From Stichopus chloronotus (taxonomy: Eukaryota; Echinodermata; Holothuroidea; Aspidochirotida; Stichopodidae), in the NCBI GenBank assembly GCA_021234535.1, contig CM037838.1, positions 14,754,195 to 14,818,194 of the forward strand: DNA of 64,000 nt. Direction: 5' to 3'. This document shows positions 52,901 through 62,580 of this stretch, one piece after another. Numbering within the stretch: the stretch's first letter is position 1; the number at the start of each line of letters is the position of its first letter. The translations under genes were made by a program, and so were the position numbers. Under the pieces are notes generated by a model. The model was not told the origin of the DNA. It saw nothing but the letters and a program-made list of their open reading frames with translations, and did no database searches.

Positions 52901-55900
52901 TAAAGCGAAACATGAGATACGGTTTTCACCACCATAGTAGAGAGAAGCGGTATTTCTTTCTTTTCACCTTAAATATCAATTGTCTTCAGTGGTGAACACC
53001 TTTAAACTGTCTCTGAAATTTCCCTTTCACTTACTACGTTATCATAAACGTTATGAAAGTTGTCAAATATTACTGGAATGTATAAACGTCGGCCAGTTCA
53101 GTATTATGGAGTTCCGTGGTTCAATAATTGAGACTGTACCAGACTAGAGATGATTGGATGACCTATATGCGCACTACTGTTACGTAATCAAATTGCAACG
53201 CGCTCGTATAATGTTCTCTGCAGTAATCGTATTTCAACTGCGTTATTTGACACTACAATATTGCAATTTTGCCTGGCAACTGCAAATTTCAACTCCCTGG
53301 TTTCTCGATGGAAACGAAAGTGTGTTACTGAACATTTTTATGTAGTGTCTTAATTGATGAAACTGATGATCATGTTGTATCGTTTAAAGGTTCCTTTTGT
53401 TGGTGCATATTGAATTTTAAATTTTTTTATTTTTGAATATAAGACCCGATTTAAGAGCTTGAGTAAATTACAGAAACTTCATGTCAAGAACTGTGTCTTT
53501 GTCCTACAAGAGAAGGTAAGACTATATATATATATGGCCCTAACGTTGTGGTCTACAGTGTTGCAAACAAAGGCTGACCAGAACTCCACTTTTCTCTCAG
53601 AATTGCTTTGGAGGAAATAACCTTTGATTCGAACTGTAAAAAAAAAAAAACTGGAAATCGATTAACGTTTAGATCGCAAATAGTGCCAAATCAAATTTTT
53701 CCCGGACACATCTTTGTGTGAACCGCCAGGATGAGTCATGGGTATTCCCCGGAGAATTTAAAACGACGGTTATTCCTTATTGGATACCGCGTAATAAAGA
53801 AGGGGGATAATATTTCTTGTTCACCGATGCATACATATGAATTTACATCCCACATATGGTTGCCAGCTCCAAAACACACGACAATTTGTTAAATAATAAA
53901 TAGCCGTGGCTGCGTAGTGTGTCCAAGGTAGTGTGTATTTGTGCTGAGTGGGATTCTACACATGTTTACCTGGAGGTTTGTTTCATTGTATTTTGTAATC
54001 TTTGAAGGGATAACAACGTCAGAAGGAAAGGAATATTGCTTTTTCAAGTTACGAAAATAAATTCGTGTAATGTTTGAAAGTCAACAAGGATAGTTAATGA
54101 TGAAACAACAATACATTCGATGCCGGTGAACTTCTGTATACCTCACATCACACATTGATATCCATCGCTCTCAAGCAATCACCTCCCCCACCCCCTCAAC
54201 TCAACCCCTTCCTCACCCCGCCCCTCTCAAAACAACGACAACTCTACACAATAAAAGTTGGCTCTGGCAAAAAGTGATATAGCACCCACGTACACATCTC
54301 AGTAAATATTGTTCATGGCACGTAATCACACATTGACCATGGTGCTGACCTGGGAATTAGAGATTAGGTCCGCACAATAATGAACAGGAACCCCCTGCCA
54401 AATTGGCTCTGTATTGTAGTCCTAGTTCCTTCAGAACGACCAACTATTTTCGGAACTATTTTTAGCACCTCTAGCACAGAAGACGGAAATAAGCGTGCAA
54501 AGTCCCCCTTTTTTCGTGCGTTATCAGCGTGGAAATCAACCGAAGCCTTTCACGGATGTTACAGTTCCCCAGTAGGCATTGCATGCACATTCACCTACAG
54601 AGTTTCTATTTGAATTACAAGTTTAAACGTTGTCGGGCCTGTGCCAATGGCAAGTAGACGTTCATGTTAACAAAGTAACCGAAGATGAAACGGTATACCA
54701 GGAACGACTAAGTTTGTATGTGTCTAGCATGTTAGCAATATGATCAACGCAACAGAGCAACGTAAAGATGTATAAGTTTTATCAACACAACACACCGTCA
54801 CCCACCTCACGATACCTCTGTATACAAGGGTACATGGTATCCAGGGGTCACGGTTTCGTTTACCAAAGAACACGGCGGTGAAAACTGAAAGGAGACACTG
54901 AATACTTCCTTCCATTGTTGCAATACATACAGCGACAGTATGGCAAACAAAATAACCCGGCCGTATTTCCCTAAACAAGTTCTCAATTGGCATACCATAG
55001 TGAGCCATGCAGTCTGTGCTTATCAACACAACTTAAAATGTTAAGAAATAGAGATTTGTTCGAGATTCTGGTACTCGGACTTATTTTAACGGGTTTGGCT
55101 ACTTTGACTGTCTGGTTCATTCGAGGACGAAACAAAGCACATTTCAAGCTGACGATGAACTGGTTCATTACGTATTTATGACGTCAGAAGTTGTCACCAA
55201 ACTCAACAATCGGCAAAGCTGTTGTTCTTCTTTATACTTTATAGGTCTATGCTCATGACAAAGCATCGAACAGTATTTTTTATATAATTGAAATGGTTTG
55301 ACGGAAAATTCGACGACCGATGATCACAGATAGAACATATGTCAAAAGTTTATACTACATGACGTCATCACGTCAGCGAAAGCCACGTGACTCTTTACAT
55401 CAAAGTAAATTTTTTACCATAAAAGGTACAAATAACGCTGTTTAAAGCTTTTATCACAAGTGCTGTCACTCCGCAAAGGTTGACCGACCTACCTACCTAC
55501 GAATCCACGAGAAATCATCACATTTAGTGGTATTTTATGTCAATGCACGCCATCTATCTATAGTTATTACCTAACGACAGTGACTTTCTATTATGTCTGA
55601 ACGCTTGAAAAGAGACCTTTAATATTGACAAACTTATGTGAAATGACATAGGAATGTTTCTTGCAAATTACAACATATTGCTACCATTTGGAATCATCAT
55701 CCATGAAACGTGTACGCGTATTCTTTTTGAAAGAAATCCGGCCGCCTACTTGTATATAGAAGTACACAGCTGAATAATAGGTGCTACCAGGTGCAACCAA
55801 CCATTTAACGCCCCCCCCCCCCCTCCCAACCTTGGCAACTTCAAACTCGAGCCCAGCACATATGTATTTGAAACGGTCGCTAACAATAGCCATGCCTATG

Positions 55901-56460
55901 CAACTTTGGGCAAGCAAGACCCTGCAGTCACCAGCCTCTATATAGTATAGCCACCAACAAAACAATGCCAACATGCTTTGTATTTCATTTTCAGTTTTCA
56001 TCAAATGAGAATTGTCCTACCGCTTGGCAATGCCATTACGGAAATATATTTCGACGCACAAACAATAATGAGATGAAATTTTTGGACGGAGCGTCTTTGC
56101 ACCACAGGACAACATCATTTTATTATCTATCGTATTAACGGACACTACGTCCCACGTAACGAATTACACACGTCGAATTTTACACACTTCTCATTGATTG
56201 CTTATGAGGTTTTATGAGACATGATTATCTGTAAATACCAGCAATTAGCATCCCGACTTGATCAACTTGCATGGATGAGTGGCAACACTACGTTATACGT
56301 GGAAAATTGAAAAGAGCACGTGCGCGCACACTGACGTGTATGTACATACGTACCATATTTATATACACAACATAAACACACTAACAACGACAACACAATA
56401 CAAACACACACTAAAATACATACCCTGTACATTCCCATGATCGAGTTTAGTTCCTGGCAT
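40816..56460 (-). CDS. AIF1: Allograft inflammatory factor 1 (AIF1/Iba1 family), whole gene
   Basis: Six coding exons join with consistent phases into 158 residues, close to the roughly 150 of animal AIF1. Landmarks match the family in order: QGGKQWGKLKQEQDERL, EKFMEYDLD, MMEKLGKPKN, the second EF-hand, then MMLGKKSSVLKLILMFEE and a Lys/Glu/Pro tail. The first EF loop (residues 64-75) has Asp at positions 1, 3, 7, 9 and 12 but Asp, not Gly, at position 6. The second (100-111, DTNNSGTIGYNE) is canonical, including Gly6 and Glu12. Family members are cytoplasmic Ca2+-binding, actin-bundling proteins of macrophage-like cells; in invertebrates they are injury- and immune-responsive in coelomocytes or haemocytes. 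Exon 3 carries one surplus A that breaks the frame as sequenced. The gene lies in CpG-normal DNA, unlike its neighbour. Confidence 0.93.
40916..41585 (-). other. AIF1: AIF1 intron 5
   Basis: A 670-base intron between exons 5 and 6, with an 11-base C run at 41177-41187. Confidence 0.85.
41586..41748 (-). CDS. AIF1: AIF1 exon 5 (second EF-hand)
   Basis: The acceptor is ccgcag and the donor is AAACT|gtgagt. It encodes DVTDVSKMMEKLGKPKN, the helix leading to the second EF-hand (AEVDTNNSGTIGYNEF), and MMLGKKSSVLK, which is nearly identical to the vertebrate family motif. It ends in phase 2, completed by exon 6. Confidence 0.95.
41749..42476 (-). other. AIF1: AIF1 intron 4
   Basis: A 728-base intron with G runs at 41897-41907 and 42064-42077 and a TTG-type microsatellite near 42327-42359. 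Confidence 0.85.
42477..42518 (-). CDS. AIF1: AIF1 exon 4 (42 nt, first EF-hand)
   Basis: The acceptor is cctttcag and the donor is CTGG|gtaagt. It encodes EKFMEYDLDNSDDL and ends one base into the next Asp codon, so the first EF-hand loop is split by the intron. The matching family segment is EKYMEFDLNGNGDID. Confidence 0.92.
42519..43305 (-). other. AIF1: AIF1 intron 3
   Basis: A 787-base intron containing a 13-base G run at 43030-43042. Nothing else seen. Confidence 0.85.
43306..43379 (-). CDS. AIF1: AIF1 exon 3, one surplus A
   Basis: The acceptor is aattcag and the donor is AAAG|gtaaat. It reads QIIANGDYKEYDEEELVEK and then, as sequenced, TELI and a stop. Dropping one A of the AAAA run (plus strand t at 43322-43325) gives KLNSFK and the exact phase needed for EKFMEYDLD in exon 4. 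The family has KLxxFKEKYMEF here, so the one-base-shorter reading is almost certainly the functional one. Confidence 0.88.
43380..43743 (-). other. AIF1: AIF1 intron 2
   Basis: A 364-base intron with no feature of note. Confidence 0.85.
43744..43805 (-). CDS. AIF1: AIF1 exon 2
   Basis: The acceptor is ctttttgcag and the donor is AACGAG|gtaaag. It encodes GKQWGKLKQEQDERLSEVNE, the N-terminal helix typical of AIF1, and ends at a codon boundary. Incoming phase 1 matches exon 1. Confidence 0.92.
44303..44318. repeat. 16-base C run, longest of a cluster
   Basis: This is the longest of ten C or G runs of at least 11 bases; the others are at 33616, 41177, 41897, 42064, 43030, 47279, 51380, 55811 and 57366. 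None of this length occurs in the first 33.6 kb. Confidence 0.9.
46167..46241. mobile_element. Hairpin element with perfect 19-bp terminal inverted repeats
   Basis: Arms gcctgtatgcagctttttc (46167-46185) and its exact complement (46223-46241) enclose 37 bases that also contain a C/G-run inverted pair (gtgggggc ... acccccac). A second, partial copy lies near 33730-33785, so this belongs to a dispersed family, probably a very short non-autonomous transposon or a piece of one. Confidence 0.75.
46606..46866. mobile_element. TCGAAA-array foldback element
   Basis: About 260 bp made of tcgaaa-type words 7-15 bp apart. The first 65 bp carry the array in one orientation (gtttcgacttttt), and the remaining 185 bp carry it reversed (aaaaagtcgaaa). 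The ends form a TIR of about 20 bp with roughly five mismatches (ccctga....acgttt.gag). Long frames on both strands result only from the repeat having no stops. Confidence 0.7.
48408..48641. mobile_element. hAT-like MITE, 234 bp, with target-site duplication
   Basis: The ends CAGGGGTGGGCAACC and GGTTGCCCCCCTCTG are imperfect terminal inverted repeats. They are flanked by tttaagt on each side (48401-48407 and 48642-48648); with the adjoining G the duplication can be read as 8 bp, as hAT superfamily elements make. The interior is GC-rich near the left end (cggcccgcgggccgcatgcg). No transposase is encoded. The family name is inferred from end sequence and duplication length. Confidence 0.75.
56424..56460 (-). 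CDS. AIF1: AIF1 exon 1 (start codon, 37 nt)
   Basis: This encodes MPGTKLDHGNVQ plus the first base of a Gly codon, followed by the donor gtatgt. With exon 2 it gives NVQGGKQWGKL, matching the conserved QGGK motif at the family N-terminus. The ATG follows the context atcaaac. It is the only candidate I found that supplies both a start and the correct phase. It lies 12.6 kb from exon 2, so it would be easy for gene finders to miss. Confidence 0.8.
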
Positions 56461-57500
56461 GTTTGATGTGTAAAGAAACTGCAAGACGGTGATCGAGCGG
56501 TTGCAACAGGTTCGAGAAGGAGTACAGGTAGCTGTTACTCTGTCAGAGCAGGTTTACGGCTTCCTTTCAGTAGAATGCTGTTTTCACGAAGTCAGCTTCA
56601 AAGCCGTCTCTCAGAGTCAGACGGAACCGGTCAATTCACTGACATAAAATCCCAGTACCCGTTGAATAGGTATTTACTTCTTTTCCTTCGGAGAACGGGT
56701 TGTGCATATTAGGTTACCCGTCACTAACCCTTATAGCAACCTCAATTGCTCTGTCTGGATTTCCTGATGACGCTAACTTCCGTATTTGGACGTTTCCATT
56801 ATTACCGAAAGGGTAAAAGTTCTGTCACGATGTTTTCTTGCTTTTCAACCGGGAGGTGGTAGTAAGGGAATACGGTAAGGTACCCCATGCGTCGCATCAA
56901 GAAAAGACTTTTGACAAAACAGTAAAGTTCAAGTTCATTGATTGTAATGGATGTTTATTTTGTGGACCATTGTTAAAGACTCAACCAGGTAAACTTGTCG
57001 ACTATATGGAGCTTGAGCAAATGTTGGTGGTAATATTAATATTTGGTAATAAGGATAACGGAATAAGAAATAATGTCGGTTAGTATGGAATAAAGTAAGT
57101 CAGAATTTGAAGTGCTGGTAAAGTTGATGGTTTTACTCACAGGAGAGACTCAAACCAGTAAATGGATAAGGCGTCTATTAGAAAATACAGCGAATTGAAT
57201 GAATTTTAATTTGGACTGGGAAATTGTCATATAAACGATTTTGAAATTTGAAAGGAAATTGAAGACCAGGAAGGGGATTTGAGCGACTTCAGGACTATAA
57301 ACCAGATCCTCTCTTCCAACTGATCATATAATTGGTAGCAATCCCCATCATATATATTTTTGGAAGGGGGGGGGGGGGTAGCTTAAACAATAAAACCTTG
57401 CCCAACGCCTGTTTTGTATGGCTAAAACTTGGAGATAAAATGCTTGGGTGGCTGAGTTATATATTTTTTCCCTCTTTGTTTGCCCTAATTGACCTGTAGT
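56461..57500 (-). promoter_or_regulatory. AIF1: 5' flank and putative promoter of AIF1
   Basis: About 1 kb upstream of the AIF1 start codon on the minus strand, CpG-normal. It should hold the 5' UTR and promoter, but I see no TATA box or initiator I would defend. A 13-base G run lies at 57366-57378. Confidence 0.4.
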
Positions 57501-59625
57501 ATATGTGTATGTCGTCCATAGAAACAGACAAACCCGAATGACGTCAGGTTAATTAGCCACACACTCAACAAATAAAGCAAAGATGGGCTGAGTCCTTGCC
57601 TGTATGGCGAAGCAGCGCTGCCTTCAACATTTGTCATTCATCATAATTCACATTTGCGCCCGAGAAGTTGTTCTAACTACATCTTTGGGGAAAGCGGAAG
57701 CAAACGCAACCGTTCAATTTCTGGCCTGGAGATAACCTGATAGTATTTAGTGAAAAAGTACGTTCCGACGTGTAGCTGTTTTTTTTTTTTTTGAGTTGTT
57801 GTTAAACGGTTTCATGAGAACGCCTTTTGCCATACAAAGTGTTTGGGCTTAACTTAATTTTTTATGACCTCATTCCAGTTTATCTATTTCTATGATATCG
57901 TCGTATATACTGGTCACGTGATCTACTCTGCTAGAAATTCACACAGTTAAAACTCACACACTGGCCGATCTACTGAGCACCTATGTTGTAGGAGGGGTGG
58001 GGGGTGTAGTGGTACAGTGATATGAGGGAGGGTCTCAAGGATATAAAATACAATCTACAAGGCCCTGCCAAAGATCCGCACTCTGGTGGTCTGGAAAATG
58101 AAGTCCATTCATAAATAATTCGGTGAGTTTTCGAAAACAATTTTTATGAACCACCTGTGGGAGGACCATGGCCTTTTTGACGTCACTTGAATCCGCCAGT
58201 GAATTCAGATATTTCAAACTTTCTTAGAGTTTTCGTGACATACTACTTCGGTCACGGGCAGTTCCAAAAAAAAAAAAAAAAACCTTTCGCCCTGGACCTC
58301 CTTACAGAACGTTCATTAGCACGACTTGAGAACTGCATGTAGTATTCAATGCTAAGGAAAGGTGTAAGCCTAAAACTTGATTCATTTTGTTTGGCTCTAT
58401 ATTCTTCAGTGTACCTAGATCGATACTTGGGTGACACCGCCCTTATGCGAAGAACTGGCGCTCTTTGCATCTTATTACAGGTCACGAGTTCAGAGCAGGC
58501 CCTAAACCAAAATGCCCCAACGCATTGTGGTTCCGATGACGTAGTTCTGAGTAATTTTATGGACCTGACATAGCCTGTGCATAAGCTGAGAATGTGTAAA
58601 AAGCTCAGTCTTTACAGTACTGTATTGCATCACCGATTGAGATGTAAAAACTGCTATATAGGCTACATATATGACATATGCTGACAACCTGAAACGGTGA
58701 TGACTGATGGGCATCGTGTATTCAACGTGCCCAAATGTTGGCATACTACTGTACAGTGAGAAATGGAGCTTGCCCTGAGACTGTCGAATTTTACGAAGTT
58801 TTCACAGATTGACTTTCGTGACCTAGATGGCCTACCAAATATGATAAACTTTAATACACCACTACACCTGCACAGCAAGTGAGATCAGTGCTAGACTGCA
58901 GACTTCCATTCTTCAAGTTTGAGATATCGTGTCAGCGAGGTTTTCACATTTTTGACCACTCGGAGTTAATCCCTATCAACAATTGACTTCCAGCAAAATC
59001 AATAGGGGGTAACCCACTTATTATCAGATTTGCCCAAAGTTCTCTTTCGAGACATCATATTTACAAGGATTTGCCAGTATTTGACTCCTGCTTATCCGAA
59101 ATGAACAATCTTGTACAGTAGCGCCTCTCAATATGGCATGCACAGATACCTATGAAAGCTGTCCAATGTCTCAAAACAAAACCCTATTCATGCTGTAGCG
59201 TATCCGAGCCTAGTAGGCTTCATCTACATTGGAGGTTCTAACGTTGTTAGGTAGAGTATCATTGGCTATAGCAAACAGATCCATAACCCAGTGTTTCCCT
59301 TGTTCACCATATTCGGAACTACAATGTTCCGTCAGTTAGACTTCAAAATAGTATGGCACTAAGCATAAGTTTGAACACAATCTCTTTAAGTATTTACTAA
59401 TAATAACAATGACATTTACATGAAAACCATGCACACACGTCCAGTATGTGTTTTTACAACAGTTGACTGATTTTGAGCTACCCAAAGTCTTTTAATTAAC
59501 TTTTAATTAAGGGATAATAACATTTAATTCAAAATTTTAGGCAGCTCTGTCGGTAGCTTTCTCTACGGTGGCTTGTAAAGGCCATTTACGTTACAATGCT
59601 TTTACTGCTTGTCCCACGGTTCACT

Positions 59626-60025
59626 CAAATGACCTTTGACCTCCACCAAGTCAAAAGGGTTCTTCTACTTGATACAATACATTTACAGTTACAGTAGGCA
59701 TCAACCGTTTCTATGATTTCTATCTTAAGACATAATGGAAACAATTATTTTCCGAACGTGACCTCTTGTGACCTCAGATGACCTTTAACCTCCACCAAAA
59801 CAAAGATGTTCTTCTACTTGATGTAACACATCCACGTACTAAGTATCAAAACTTTCCTCCTATCTTGAGATATCGTATTCAAAAAGTTTTCAGTCTTTGA
59901 CTTCTGGTGACCTTAGATGATCCTTGACCTCCACCAAAACAATGGGATTCTTTTTCTTGAAATGAAGCATTTACATACCAAGTTTTAGAAATCTAGAAAT
60001 TTTCTTCCTCAAGATACTGTGTTAA
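59626..60025. repeat. Three-copy tandem repeat, unit about 140-150 bp
   Basis: Each unit contains a close variant of gacctttgacctccaccaaa, a g-ttcttctacttga segment, a catttaca-acc-aag segment and, except in the first copy where it is eroded, a cttgagatatcgtgtt-type segment. The gacctccacc landmark falls near 59639, 59788 and 59927. A similar agatatcgtgt piece near 58920 may be a stray copy. I have seen this kind of sequence as a common repeat in marine invertebrate genomes, but cannot name the family. Confidence 0.7.
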
Positions 60026-61236
60026 CAAGCGAAGTGCTACAAACACATTCTTATACACAAACGCATGAACTTGCAATTCTTGCTTCTCAAGGTGGTGGAG
60101 TTTGGTTTTACCTGTAACCAAAAGTGCGGTGTAAACAACATATTTTGACAAAATGATGCGAATTCTACAAATAGCTACTTTTCACACGGGGGACGATAAG
60201 AAACGGTAATGTAAGAGTGTCACATGAAGTTATTGTGATAGAACTGGAAATAACATGTATTAACAAAAAAAGATGGCGCTGTGAAACATCCCAACATTTG
60301 AGACAAAAAAAAAGTGTCGGTTTGATTCTGTAATTGCGAAATGAACTCCGCACATAGTCAACATAACTTGATGTACTTTAATGAGAATTATATTAACCCT
60401 AAAAAATGAGCTTTCGTGAGCCATTGCTGGTCCGACTGAATTTAAGAGAAAACAACAAAACACAATTAAGAATAAAGCTGAGGCTCCTGTTAAACTTTTG
60501 TCAGTGGAGATCGATTTGTTGTTGAAGCCAGTGTGGTTGTAATCACTTTATTGACATTTAGTGCACAGTGCGCATAGTCCTGTTAAACTTGTTACAAGGT
60601 CACTGTTGCTACATCCGAGATAATCTCCCCAAATCTTGAACCAGATGGTTTGCTTGTCATCCTTAAAATGGAGCCAAGAAAATTCTAAGAACATTTAATT
60701 TCATCTGATTCTTCCTGCAGAAATAACTGATCTTCCTTCCTTTACTCAGTTGCCACTTTTTATACATGTTTCTAATAACCCAAGTGAAAAGTCAAAGGGA
60801 AATACCCTGTTCCTATCTCGGCATCTTCATCGAGGGTGGTATAGAATTATGGTGGCGCTATGGATAAACAATGCTGGGCCTGAAGATCCTTTATGACGTT
60901 GACTTCGTGTTCCCGAACGGTAGATCGATTTTATGTCTTTTCCCAACTGCAGTTTCTCAACTGTTCAATTTCACATGTGTTCCTGTCAATCAATGTCGCT
61001 AAATCTTTCATACCGTTTCGGTTAAACAGAAGAGTCGAACGATGTGTGATATGAAAAATTAACGAACGGCACGAAATTTTCAACGAAGTAGGACTTGCAA
61101 ACAAAAACCTTTAAGACTGCTAGTACTATGATGTTTCGTGATTTTAAGAAACCGTGTGATTTCAAAAGATGCATTGTGCATGAAAAGCCGTTCCAGTTGC
61201 TATTCAGTATTTGAGGGTATCACCAATTATTGTATG

Positions 61237-61305
61237 ATCATATCAACAATTTATGAGATGATGTCATCAAATATTTAATATCAGCAAATCAATTGTTGAT
61301 ATGAT
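61237..61305. repeat. 15-bp inverted repeat with 39-base spacer
   Basis: The sequence atcatatcaacaatt at 61237-61251 is exactly complementary to 61291-61305, in AT-rich DNA inside the interrupted part of copy B. Confidence 0.65.
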
Positions 61306-62580
61306 TTGTGGATATCATCAATCATACTACATATCTTCTCCAGTGTGAGTAATCACACCACGGCTTAGACTTCAACTGCAAAATTCACTCAACTAAGGAA
61401 ACCAACCCGTGGGATAACATACCCAAACAGTTGCCGCAATATCCTAAGTAGAAACTTTCCGTAGACCGTACTAGATTGCGCCTAGTACTGAAGACTACTC
61501 GATACAAAGGCGAAAGAGATGTGTGGGGGATATCTCACAAACATACACCCATGCACATACTGTAGCCTACACACATAGAAACACCCACACACGTACATAC
61601 ACATACAAAATATACCCACAGATCCTCATGATTGCAAAGGTTAGGCCTACTCTTCACGTCTGATAAACAATAGTGAGAGGATGCATTGTTGTTTTGTTTA
61701 TGTAGAAGTGCCGAGATGATGACATTATAACTAATAATACATGGAGCAAAAAGGCATTGGGCTTCAACAAACATTACAGTTGCATTACAAAAGTACAAAA
61801 TATGAGGTCTACTTTGCTAAATTCTTAGAAATTAACTGACTGATTTTTTATTCATTTTTTTTTTACCCTTATACTGTGATTGCGTGTACACGGAAAACAG
61901 ATGGATGTAGGTTTGAGCTCAACATTTTTGCATCCGAGGATGTTCATGGTCGGAATACATCTTTCGATGCACGGAAATGTCAGTAACTTCCTTGAAAAGC
62001 AATGGAATTGGCAAAAGACAGTAAAATAAACAGAAACAAAAACAGCAATCATCTTTGAAAATTAATGGTTTTTAATATAGGCACCCACATTAATGAATAT
62101 GAAACAGCATATAATTCTCACTGGTGTATCAAAACGTGGTCAGTCATCGCTTCTTGGTTGGTATCTGGAATTGAAATTGATTGGAATTGATTCGTGAAAG
62201 ACACTCCTTATAAACAACCTACAAACTGATCGCATCATTGTAGCCTCACGTCAGTTGTTTTGACAAACTGAACATTCACAATACTAGTATCCTTACCAAA
62301 GCGATGGCTTGTGTTCAATGAGGCGCGTGGTTAATTTGAAAGAAAACTGTCAAGCGCAACATTATCGTATTTTACACCTTTTGTGCATGGTTATGTTAGA
62401 ATTTGAAATCGTCTGGCAGAATTTACCACCTGCAAACCTATTTACTTTCCCACATTATTCGAATGGTGCAATTAAATTAAGACTATTACTAAACTTTTGG
62501 ACGTGTCATTCCAATGTTTCTACTTTCTTGCCTATTCACGCTATCATTTTAATTACAAATAATAGAAATTTTCTTACAGA

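Larger units (their letters stand above)
43806..56423 (-). other. AIF1: AIF1 intron 1 (12.6 kb)
   Basis: A long CpG-normal first intron. It contains a TIR hairpin element (46167-46241), a TCGAAA foldback (46606-46866), a hAT-like MITE (48408-48641), several C/G and A/T runs, an AC microsatellite (46393-46408) and a TTTG microsatellite (51601-51643). Regulatory elements are likely in a first intron this long but none can be proven from sequence. Confidence 0.7.
57505..62580 (+). repeat. Diverged direct repeat, copy B (5' of AIF1), interrupted
   Basis: Sub-block 1 (57505-57900) and sub-block 2 (61860-62530) match copy A. Between them lie about 4 kb without a counterpart in copy A (where the gap is about 0.7 kb), including the tandem repeat at 59.6-60.0 kb. 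This points to an insertion here or a deletion in copy A. No coding exon recognised. Confidence 0.65.

Noticed and set aside
58252..58573. Overlapping frames of 74-77 codons on both strands
   Set aside because: No homology or splice continuity; chance frames in CpG-normal DNA.
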